A stretch of 8,186 nucleotides of DNA from Alphaproteobacteria bacterium. GTDB taxonomy: Bacteria > Pseudomonadota > Alphaproteobacteria > Micropepsales > Micropepsaceae. The stretch is taken from contig DMER01000111.1 in assembly GCA_003451645.1 (NCBI GenBank), forward strand, positions 19,955 through 28,140, written 5' to 3'. Under the pieces are notes generated by a model that did not search any database, was not told the origin of the DNA, and worked only from the letters and a program-made list of their open reading frames with translations. The translations under genes were made by a program, and so were the position numbers. Shown piece by piece: positions 1 through 6,282 of the stretch; position 1 is the stretch's first letter, and each line of letters begins with the position of its first letter.

Positions 1-1736
1 CCGGCGAGCACCTGCGCCGCGGCCGCATTGGCCGAGATCGCCGTGGTGTCATCGAAAACCACGAGGCTCAACGTCTGGCTTGGCGACGCTGCAAAGACCG
101 CATAGGTGTGACCGGGTTCGGCGTCAAAGGCGATCTTGGCCGCAGGGCGTGCGCCGTTCTTAACCGACAGGGACTCCGACATGCGCACATTGGACCGCTC
201 AGCCACCAGCTTTGCCGCCTTGCCGGTATCCGTCTCCTTCCACGTCGCCTCGCGGTAGAGCAGATCGTCGGAGGCTGATTTCATCAAATTGCCCTGAAAC
301 GCCGCCATGCTTTCCTTCAACGTGGCGATCCAGGCCTCGTCCGCCGTCCCATCCAGCAAGTGGTTGATCAGGTCCGCGCGCTGTCCGTAATTGACCAGTG
401 CCGCCGACGGCATGCGCAAGGTCTCGTCGCTGGACACCTGCAGGAAATTCATGTTCACCGCATTCGCGATACCCACGACCTGACCTGCGAGATTGAAGAT
501 CGGGCCGCCGCTCGCGCCGCCCGCCAAGGGCAGCGATGTTTGGATGAGATAGGCCGCCTCGCCCGGATTGCTCGACATGAAGAACCCCGTCATGGCGGTG
601 ACCGCCCCTCGCTGCTGTGTCGGCTCAGGCTTGTCGGGGTCAGTACCGACCAGGTTCTCCGCCGGGAAGCCTGCATAGGTGAGCGACTGCCCGGCCCGCA
701 TGCCATCGAGGTCCCCCTGGGGAGCCAGTTGCGCCGTGATCGTGATGCGTGACGGGTCTTTCGGCATCATGAGCGCCACATCATAAGAGGGCGCTAGCGC
801 CATCGGCCGCGACAGGCCGGCACTCGCTAAGCGCGCCGCCGACGCGGCGAAGTCCTTGGCGATCTCATAGCCCGGGTGCACCCTGACACTGTCGATAGGG
901 ATCGCAGTGCCGCCGCCGGATGGCACGACAACAAACTCCGCCCCGATCCTGTCTGCAACCTCCTTCAACTCGGCTACATGCGCATTGGTCGCCAGGACGG
1001 GCTTGCCGTCCCGCCCCATGATGGCAAAGGCCGTCGCGGTCGCCCGGATATCCCCGGCGCGTTGACGGACAAAGACCTGATAGACCACTTGCCGCTGCAA
1101 GGCCGCCAAAGATTTGTACTTCTCCTCTGTCAGGCCGGGCACCGCGTCGCGCGTCTCGGCGATGCCCTTTTCCGCTGCCGTCAGGCCCTGCGCCATGCGC
1201 TGCAACCCAGTCTGCAGGGATTTCTGCTCTACGGTCAGTGTGCGGACGAAATAGAACAGGCCAAAGGTCGTGAGCGCCATGGCGCCCAAGACGCCCGCGA
1301 TCATGCCGATGCTGCGCTCAGAGCGGGCCACGGCGCCGGCGACCGCGCCGCCGCGATCGCGCGCCAGATCGTCCGTTTCCTTCATGTTGGTCACGCCCGC
1401 TTTCGCCGCCTCGATGCGCAAGCTCGGGCCGTTCGGCTTGCCGACATTGACGATGTCTTGGGGCCCCACTTGCGTGCCCTCATAGATCGCCTTGCCCTTG
1501 AGATAGACCGGCTTTCCGGTCGCGACCTCATAGACATAGGTGCCGCTGCCTTCGAGGCGGCGGATGGCGAAGTGCACGGCGCTGACCCGTGTGTCGTCTT
1601 CGGGGAAGCCAATCGCGCGGTCCACTTGACGGCCAAAAGTGATGATCCCGATATTGTCATCAAAGTGATAGATGCGCGCCTGTCCAGTCTTGGGGTCAGG
1701 ATCGGCAATCGTTAGATGTGTAACGCGCAATGGCAT
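1..1736 (-). CDS. FHA - transmembrane - trypsin/HtrA-like serine protease (C-terminus beyond window)
   Basis: An open frame runs from ATG at 1736 off the left edge: 578 codons and no stop. Residues about 20-110 resemble an FHA phospho-threonine-binding domain, with the FGR turn at 34-36 and the VSxVHxxI motif at 51-58. A hydrophobic helix at about 143-164, preceded by an Arg-rich stretch and with no N-terminal signal peptide, predicts a cytoplasmic FHA domain and a periplasmic protease. The S1 protease signature is complete: His253 in TNAHV, Asp319 in YDVALM, and Ser409 in GGASGGP. The His-Asp spacing (66 residues) is longer than in DegP. After about residue 450 no PDZ domain is apparent; the visible tail (about 515-578) looks beta-rich. 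A good Shine-Dalgarno supports this start. The natural partner of an FHA domain is a Ser/Thr kinase, and a broken kinase lies 1 kb away. The link is inferred, and the substrate is unknown. It could be an envelope quality-control protease or a proteolytic effector. Confidence 0.88.
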   Translation of the reverse strand, partial: MPLRVTHLTIADPDPKTGQARIYHFDDNIGIITFGRQVDRAIGFPEDDTRVSAVHFAIRRLEGSGTYVYEVATGKPVYLKGKAIYEGTQVGPQDIVNVGKPNGPSLRIEAAKAGVTNMKETDDLARDRGGAVAGAVARSERSIGMIAGVLGAMALTTFGLFYFVRTLTVEQKSLQTGLQRMAQGLTAAEKGIAETRDAVPGLTEEKYKSLAALQRQVVYQVFVRQRAGDIRATATAFAIMGRDGKPVLATNAHVAELKEVADRIGAEFVVVPSGGGTAIPIDSVRVHPGYEIAKDFAASAARLASAGLSRPMALAPSYDVALMMPKDPSRITITAQLAPQGDLDGMRAGQSLTYAGFPAENLVGTDPDKPEPTQQRGAVTAMTGFFMSSNPGEAAYLIQTSLPLAGGASGGPIFNLAGQVVGIANAVNMNFLQVSSDETLRMPSAALVNYGQRADLINHLLDGTADEAWIATLKESMAAFQGNLMKSASDDLLYREATWKETDTGKAAKLVAERSNVRMSESLSVKNGARPAAKIAFDAEPGHTYAVFAASPSQTLSLVVFDDTTAISANAAAAQVLA

Positions 1737-1743
1737 GACTGTT

Positions 1744-1749
1744 CTCCCT
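1744..1749 (-). promoter_or_regulatory. Ribosome binding site of the FHA-protease
   Basis: The minus strand reads AGGGAG, seven bases before the ATG at 1736. It is the best ribosome-binding match near the 5' end of this frame and fixes the start so that the protein begins just before the FHA domain. Confidence 0.6.
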
Positions 1750-1757
1750 GTGCCGGC

Positions 1758-1786
1758 ACTCTGGTTTTGTTGGGAGACGAAGTCAA
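1758..1786 (-). promoter_or_regulatory. Possible sigma70-type promoter for the FHA-protease
   Basis: On the minus strand TTGACT (1786-1781) matches five of six bases of a -35 box. A 17-base spacer leads to CAGAGT (1763-1758), a poor -10 box. It lies in the 121-base gap between the WD40 remnant and the protease gene, where a promoter would be needed if the upstream operon is broken. The -10 match is weak, so this is only a candidate. Confidence 0.22.
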
Positions 1787-1857
1787 TCTTGGCGGCCGGG
1801 CCGAACTCCCTCTATGTGTTGGGGTGAGCAGGGCGCTTGCGATGCCAGTGGGCCCCT

Positions 1858-2268
1858 TTACCACCCCACCGCCTTCTGCCACCAGGACCAGGAGAGCAAA
1901 CCTGCCCGATTGCAGGGATCGCGCTGATCGGGCCCGCGCGTGGCCTTGACGATCTCCAGTGCGATTTCCGCGTCCGTGAACTCCGCCACGCCTGCTTCTT
2001 TGAGCCGCGTACACGCCAGCCAGATACGCTCGTCCCTTGGTTTCATGAACAGCGACACATCCCAAAGCCGGGCGGTTTTGTTCCCAGACGCGGTCACAAC
2101 GGTCTTGCCATCGGGCGAAAACTGGGCGCTCAACCCCGCGCTCCTATGACCTATGAGGCTTGCGAGTTCTTTGCCCGTTTCGGCATCCCAAAGCCGGGCA
2201 GTTTTGTTCCAAGACGCCCATGGGGAGCCGCATCGAGGCGAGGGCGGCGAACTAGGCTGAATCGACAT
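1858..2268 (-). pseudogene. WD40-repeat protein, 3' remnant cut off next to an IS element
   Basis: The open frame has an ATG at 2268 and a TAA at 1858 (136 codons), but only residues 18-136 resemble WD40 sequence. Two blades are visible: NKTARLWD at 21-28 and again at 63-70, with the FSPDGKTVVTAS strand at 50-61 between them. A non-repeat tail follows (about 72-136), with Trp/Cys-containing segments ending in WWQKAVGW. The first 17 residues run across the IS edge and an unassigned junction, and the ATG itself lies inside the IS, so this start is probably artificial. The intact protein would have been a beta-propeller of several blades, perhaps at the C-terminus of a STAND NTPase or a kinase, as is common for such propellers; that is inference. 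The 3' end is intact and faces the FHA-protease gene on the same strand, suggesting the two were once co-transcribed. Confidence 0.75.
2058..2217 (-). repeat. Two near-identical WD40 blade segments, 126-base period
   Basis: Bases 2058-2091 and 2184-2217 are 34-base copies differing at two positions. They are offset by exactly 126 bases, i.e. 42 codons, one WD40 blade. On the minus strand both encode AS(W/G)NKTARLWD. The similarity ends abruptly at 2217, which marks where WD40 coding sequence was cut. Confidence 0.8.
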
Positions 2269-2272
2269 TCAG
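2257..2272. repeat. Palindrome at the IS left end
   Basis: CTGAAT and ATTCAG form perfect six-base arms around CGAC. The palindrome begins next to the CTAG motif and overlaps the transposase stop codon (2269-2271). It is probably part of the subterminal end structure of the IS, and could also form a small hairpin at the end of the transposase message. Confidence 0.5.
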
Positions 2273-2770
2273 CGCATCCAGATCATAGCGCAGGCGAGGT
2301 GGATGAAGGCGAGGAAGTATTCGGCGCGCCGGTCGTACCGGGTGGCGATGTGGCGGAAATGCTTGAGTTTGTTGATGCATCGCTCGATGCGGTTACGCAA
2401 TTTATAGTCGCGTTTGTTCAGGCGCCGGGGCCTTTTGCGGGTCGGGTTCGAGGGGATGACGCATCGCGCGCCCATGCTCCAGACTTTCTCCCGGAAGGCC
2501 CGCGCGTCGAAAGCCGTGTCGGCGATCACGGCCTTTGTCCGCTCGCCGTCGATCAGGGCCGCCGCGTGCAGGAGATCGTGCGCCTGACCTGGCGAAAGCA
2601 TCGCTCGCAACGGCCGTCCCAACGCGTCGCACAGCAGGTGGATTTTGGTCGTCAGGCCTCCTCGGGAACGCCCCAGAGCCTGATCTTTGGCCCCCCTTTT
2701 CCGCTCGCCGCTTGCTGATGGGCGCGCACCAGCGTGCTGTCGAGCATGAGGTATTCGTTGCGCTTGTCCG
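2269..2770 (-). pseudogene. IS5-family DDE transposase, N-terminally truncated, in two frames
   Basis: Two overlapping minus-strand frames encode parts of one transposase. The upstream frame gives NEYLMLDSTLVRAHQQAASG, with the first catalytic Asp at 2739-2741. A -1 shift near 2691-2700 leads into the downstream frame, which contains LGRSRGGLTTKIH, the second Asp in IADTAFDA (2518-2520), and the Y-x2-R-x3-E-x6-K signature with the catalytic Glu at 2383-2385. It ends at TGA 2269. All three DDE residues are present. The roughly 85-90 N-terminal residues, which carry the DNA-binding part in this family, are missing, so the gene cannot make a normal transposase. The downstream frame stays open upstream to 2805, but that extension is out of the transposase frame and overlaps kinase DNA. 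Confidence 0.85.
2691..2700 (-). promoter_or_regulatory. Candidate programmed -1 frameshift site (A4G6) joining orfA and orfB
   Basis: On the minus strand AAAAGGGGGG lies exactly where the transposase passes from one frame to the other. Reading GGA-AAA-GGG-GGG and then slipping back one base gives GCC-AAA-GAT, which joins HQQAASGKGG to AKDQALGRSRGG, a typical uninterrupted IS5-family sequence. Many IS427-group elements make transposase by frameshifting on such A/G runs. A simple indel in a dead copy would look the same. Confidence 0.55.
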
Positions 2771-3410
2771 CTCCCAAACGCCAGGCTGGGCCCAGCGCGA
2801 GGCATTGGCTGCCGCGCGGATCGTGCATCCTTGCGTCGCGCGGTCCTGCGGGCTTTTTCTGGAGCCCGGCGGCGATCTCTATATCGCCAGCGAATTGGTG
2901 GAGGGGCCGACCTTGCGGGCCGCGATAGCGAGCGGTTCGGCGCGCGCCAATTGGCGGGCCATCGTCGGACCGCTGGCGCAGGGGCTTGCGGCGTTTCACG
3001 AGGCGGGGTTGGTGTTCTGCGATCTGAAGCCGGAGAATGTCGTGATGAAGGCGGAGGATTGGCCCGTGCTCATCGACTTCGACGCGACCGCGCGCAGCGG
3101 TTCGCGCCCCATTGCCTATACGGCGGGCTACGCCGCGCCGGAACAAATTGCGGGCGAACCCGTGGACCACAGCGCGGACATCTATGCGCTGGGGGTGCTG
3201 GCGTTTGAGATGATTACTGGGGAAATGCCGGGTGCCGTGCGAGGCGGTTGGTTTAGCAACGGCCAGGGGCATTGGGAGCAGGCCCTAGCGGCGGCGGAGC
3301 CGACAATACCGAAAATGGAATGGGCTGCGCTCCTTAGGGCACTGGCCAATGCCGCAGCGGGCCGCCCAGACAGCACAAAGGAAATTTTGCATGCTTTAAT
3401 GGAGCAATAG
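2718..3410 (+). pseudogene. Ser/Thr protein kinase, N-lobe lost at the IS junction
   Basis: From about 2772 to the stop at 3410 the plus strand encodes most of a Hanks-type kinase domain. It begins in the alpha-C region (QREALAAARIVHP), then the hinge (ELVEGPTL), catalytic loop FCDLKPEN (Asp at 3021-3023), the metal site IDFDA (Asp at 3075-3077), GYAAPEQ, and DIYALGVLAFEMITG. The glycine-rich loop and the ATP-anchoring lysine are missing, so it should not be an active kinase. The frame is open upstream through the IS. The nearest ATG (2718) lies inside the IS and has no ribosome binding site. Two motifs are atypical even in the surviving part: Cys replaces the HRD arginine, and DFD replaces DFG. 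The protein ends right after the kinase domain. It may once have supplied the phospho-threonine read by the nearby FHA-protease; that is inference. Confidence 0.8.
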
Positions 3411-3435
3411 TTCTCTGCCTGACGATGGTAAGCCG

Positions 3436-3452
3436 CCCGCCAAGCGGGTTTC
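3436..3452 (+). terminator. Weak terminator-like hairpin between convergent genes
   Basis: CCCGC-CAA-GCGGG followed by TTTC lies 26 bases after the kinase stop, in the 100-base gap between the convergent kinase and TIR-STAND genes. The stem has five GC pairs but the T-run is short, so termination may be weak. On the minus strand the hairpin lacks a T-run. Confidence 0.3.
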
Positions 3453-3510
3453 GCCTCGGTAGAAAAATCACCCCGCTTAAACTCTACGCGATAAGAAAGT
3501 TAGTCAATAG

Positions 3511-6264
3511 TTAGAGTGTTCTGGCTAGTCGGAAGCCAATTGTGATGAACCGCATATCTGGCGGGTTTTGGTACCGATCCGCGGAACGAATATCCTGATG
3601 GTTACTGTCCCAAGAGCCGCCACGCAAAACGCGTCTAGAACAGTTTGCTGTTTCAGCGGCCGATCCGTCGTTGGCCGCTTGCCCGTAAATCCCGATGCAG
3701 TCCTGCACCCATTCCAATATGTTGCCATGCAAGTCATGCAGTCCAAACGCATTAGGTATGAATGTGCCAACTTCCATAGGCCCAGCGGGATCGCTGCAAT
3801 CCACAAATTGCGCCCCGCGATCCGATGTTGGATCGCACTCTGGGATGGAGTTGCCCCAAGAATAAGCTGTGTATTCCGCTTCAACTCTGGTGACCGCTCT
3901 GGCTGAAAACTCCCATTCCGCTTCTGTCAGAAGTCTATACTTGGCACCAGTCATTCGAGATATCCACGCTGCATAGTCCTGCGCATCATACCAATCGATA
4001 TTGAAGACCGGATAACGACCGTCATAGCGTTGGCTCTCGTGGGCGCGACGGTAGCGATTGCATCCTCCTGCATTAACGCAGGTTATCCACTCTTCCCAGG
4101 TAACTTCAAACTTCCCGACGGCGAACCGTAAGGTGTTAACTTCGCGTTGCGGTCTTTCCAAGTTATCCGCACTATCATCGCTTGCGGGGCTTCCCATCAT
4201 GAATGACCCGGATGGCAATACCACCATGACGGGGCAATCGGCACTGTTTGCGGCGCACTCTTGGAATGTCTGGCCGGGCTCAAGTTGCGAGACTGCCTCT
4301 GCTGTCAACCGATGACCCTCGTACCTATCGATTGCCTGCCGTTGCAGATACTCCGACCGGATCGCAATAAAGCCCTCGTAGGCAGCGTAGGCCAGACCAA
4401 CGGCAATTGGGACAGCGGCAACTGCCCCCGCGATCCGCCACGCCCGCAGTCTCTGCGCGGCGGCACAGGCCGACAGATACGCCGTCTGGATCTCAGAAAG
4501 TCTATACGCCCCAATCTTATGCGTCGCGAGGCTCCGCGCCCGGGCCAAGCGCTCGCCCGAATGGGCAATCCAGTCTCGCGTGTGGCCATGATCCGCCCAG
4601 CCGGTCGCGGCCGTTTCGACCGTTTCGAGCAGCAGCAGATTTTCTCGTTCGCCCTCGATCCATTTCTGCAGATCGAGCCACAAGCGCAAAATGTCCTCAT
4701 GCGCGATTTCGACGGTGATCGCCGGTTCGCCGTCCACGACGCCATCACCGATCGCCAACAGGCGTTGATCGGCCAGGCGTTTGACCAAGTCCTGTTGCTC
4801 CGGCGTGAACCGATCGAGCCGCGCCACTCGGCGCTGTGGCTTCGCGCTTGAATCCGGCAAGCGCACCAGAGCGGGCAAGAAGATCCAGCGCAGTTTCTCC
4901 AGCAGGTCTTCGGGCTTCGCGCCCTCGGCCTTCAGTCCCTCCAACGCCACCGCGACCGCACCTTTGATCGCACCCTCGACGCCGCCCAACCTGTCCTTGT
5001 CAATGTAATCAGCCAGCGTGAGCGCGCCGCGATCCGTCCGCAGATCGTAGAGGCGCTGCATCACGAACGCCAAAAGGGGCAGGGAATCGCGGCCCGCCAA
5101 ATCCTTGACGATCCGATCCGTCAATTCAGGCTCGATCTTCAACGGCGGCTGGGTCAATTTCGCCGGCCCCTCAATCGCCGCGCGGAAGGCATCGGGCCCC
5201 AACCGGTCCAGATCGAAAAGCTGTCGCGCGATCGCCGTTAGTTCCGGGGCGTTTTGGACGCGTTCATAGGCGTCCGACCGGATCGTCGCGACCGCGAGGC
5301 ACAAGGGGTCTTGCGCTAACACGCCCGCAATCAGGCTCAGCGCTTCCGGGCCCTCCGTATTGTCGGGATTGAACAGTTCCTCCATTTGGTCGATGGCGAT
5401 GACGATGCGGGGCGGGGGTTGCGCCGCCGGGTCCAACCCCGCCAGCGCGCAGAGCCTGGCATGCGCCTCCTTGCGCATCTGGTCGAACGCGGCGGCGAGA
5501 TCCGAAACCGTGCCGCCCGCAATTCCGGCGGCGGCGAAGAGACCGCGCGGCCCTGTCAGCGCCGCGCGCTCCGGCCGGACCGGCGGCAAGGCCACGAACC
5601 GCGCCGTGTCGCGCTTCATCCGGGCGAGCAGCCCTGCACGTAGAAACGACGACTTGCCCGCGCCCGACGCGCCCAGGATCACCAGCATGCGCTCCGCCGC
5701 GCCATCGGCGATCCGGCGCATTGCATCCATGCCGCGCGCGATCGCGCCGTCGCGGGCGAAGAATATCCCCGCATCCTCGATATCCAGCGCGCTGAACCCG
5801 CGATAGGGCGCGCGCTGTGGGTTGCTCTGCGGCGGCCAGGGAAAAAACTCCGGCGCGATGCGTTGAGCGACCAGGCCAGCCTTGAGTTTTGTAAAACCGT
5901 CAATGGACGCGGCGGTATCCGAAAGGTTGGCAAACTGCACGTCGGTTATGTATCTCGGGATGGCTTTCGTCAGGGGACTGACGATGACCGGGAAAGTTGG
6001 TTTCCCCAATGCGCGCGCGGTGGAATACTCATTGTTGCACTCCGGCGACGAAATCCATTCGTCAGACAGGCACGCAATCACGCCTTCGCAATTGGCGGCG
6101 CGATTATCCAATGCCTGGCGCCAGCGCTCGCCGGGATTGATGTTCTCGAGATCGAGAAAGATCTGACCCGGCCCCCAACCCTCCGAGATCAACCAGTCCC
6201 GGATGCGGATTGCGGCGGCATTATTGGCGGAAGAGTGACTGATAAAGATCATGGGGCGGCGCAT
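3511..6264 (-). CDS. TIR - nSTAND NTPase - transmembrane - FGE/C-lectin-like protein
   Basis: The protein has 917 residues. TIR domain, about 3-135: it begins IFISHSS, and Glu79 in SPECNNEY matches the catalytic Glu of NAD+-cleaving TIRs. nSTAND NTPase, about 155-480: Walker A GASGAGKS (198-205), Walker B IVIAIDQMEE (Asp292, Glu295/296), sensor-like Arg329 in TIRSD. A helical or winged-helix stretch follows at about 480-600, then one transmembrane helix at about 609-632. FGE-sulfatase-like domain, about 677-915: MVVLPSGSFMMGSP, LLTEAEWEFSAR, GLHDLHGNILEWVQD, RVLRGGSWDS and IGFRLART. Eight cysteines follow the helix but only six precede it, consistent with a disulfide-containing periplasmic domain. 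The FGE catalytic Cys pair after GGSW is absent (Ser887, then no Cys), so this domain probably binds rather than oxidises. It starts 18 bases after the SLOG gene stop, so the two are probably translationally coupled. Likely an NAD+-depleting or signal-making immune switch; its trigger is unknown. Confidence 0.93.
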   Translation of the reverse strand: MRRPMIFISHSSANNAAAIRIRDWLISEGWGPGQIFLDLENINPGERWRQALDNRAANCEGVIACLSDEWISSPECNNEYSTARALGKPTFPVIVSPLTKAIPRYITDVQFANLSDTAASIDGFTKLKAGLVAQRIAPEFFPWPPQSNPQRAPYRGFSALDIEDAGIFFARDGAIARGMDAMRRIADGAAERMLVILGASGAGKSSFLRAGLLARMKRDTARFVALPPVRPERAALTGPRGLFAAAGIAGGTVSDLAAAFDQMRKEAHARLCALAGLDPAAQPPPRIVIAIDQMEELFNPDNTEGPEALSLIAGVLAQDPLCLAVATIRSDAYERVQNAPELTAIARQLFDLDRLGPDAFRAAIEGPAKLTQPPLKIEPELTDRIVKDLAGRDSLPLLAFVMQRLYDLRTDRGALTLADYIDKDRLGGVEGAIKGAVAVALEGLKAEGAKPEDLLEKLRWIFLPALVRLPDSSAKPQRRVARLDRFTPEQQDLVKRLADQRLLAIGDGVVDGEPAITVEIAHEDILRLWLDLQKWIEGERENLLLLETVETAATGWADHGHTRDWIAHSGERLARARSLATHKIGAYRLSEIQTAYLSACAAAQRLRAWRIAGAVAAVPIAVGLAYAAYEGFIAIRSEYLQRQAIDRYEGHRLTAEAVSQLEPGQTFQECAANSADCPVMVVLPSGSFMMGSPASDDSADNLERPQREVNTLRFAVGKFEVTWEEWITCVNAGGCNRYRRAHESQRYDGRYPVFNIDWYDAQDYAAWISRMTGAKYRLLTEAEWEFSARAVTRVEAEYTAYSWGNSIPECDPTSDRGAQFVDCSDPAGPMEVGTFIPNAFGLHDLHGNILEWVQDCIGIYGQAANDGSAAETANCSRRVLRGGSWDSNHQDIRSADRYQNPPDMRFITIGFRLARTL

Positions 6265-6270
6265 CCCTAA

Positions 6271-6277
6271 CTTCTTT
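6271..6277 (-). promoter_or_regulatory. Ribosome binding site of the TIR-STAND gene
   Basis: The minus strand reads AAAGAAG, with six bases between it and the ATG at 6264. It sits entirely within the 18-base gap after the SLOG gene stop. An alternative ATG four codons downstream (6252) lacks equally good spacing. No promoter fits in the gap, so the gene depends on upstream transcription. Confidence 0.5.
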
Positions 6278-6282
6278 GTAGT

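Larger units (their letters stand above)
2256..2770 (-). mobile_element. Truncated IS5-family (IS427-like) insertion sequence
   Basis: This segment carries the C-terminal part of an IS5-family DDE transposase on the minus strand and then stops. The left edge is set near 2256: just inside it is a short palindrome, and just outside is CTAG (2252-2255), a tetranucleotide typical of IS5-type targets. The right edge, about 2765-2775, is where transposase similarity gives way to kinase coding sequence on the other strand. An intact IS427-type element is about 800-900 bases, so about 300-350 bases are missing, including the right terminal repeat and the 5' part of orfA. The copy should be immobile unless helped in trans, and it has only one end. 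Confidence 0.8.

Noticed and set aside
360..1715. Long plus-strand open frames opposite the FHA-protease gene
   Set aside because: They are antisense to a minus-strand frame with a full FHA and catalytic-triad signature. Their products are Arg/His/Asp-rich with no domain, as expected from the complement of GC-rich coding DNA.
1793..1803. Palindrome CGGCC-G-GGCCG upstream of the FHA-protease as a terminator or operator
   Set aside because: A one-base loop cannot form a hairpin, and no T-run follows on either strand. Such words are common in GC-rich DNA.
2535..2717. A kinase start at ATG 2535 that would make a 291-residue plus-strand protein
   Set aside because: The first 60-80 residues are the antisense of the transposase and contain no glycine loop or lysine. 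The frame is open by chance.
2652..3272. A 206-residue minus-strand frame
   Set aside because: Only its last 40 or so residues are transposase. The rest is the antisense of the kinase gene, so it is not a separate gene.
3520..3640. A diversity-generating retroelement target at the GGSW...GFR end of the FGE-like domain
   Set aside because: This is the usual place for a variable region, but the window holds no reverse transcriptase and I saw no second near-copy of this stretch that could serve as template.
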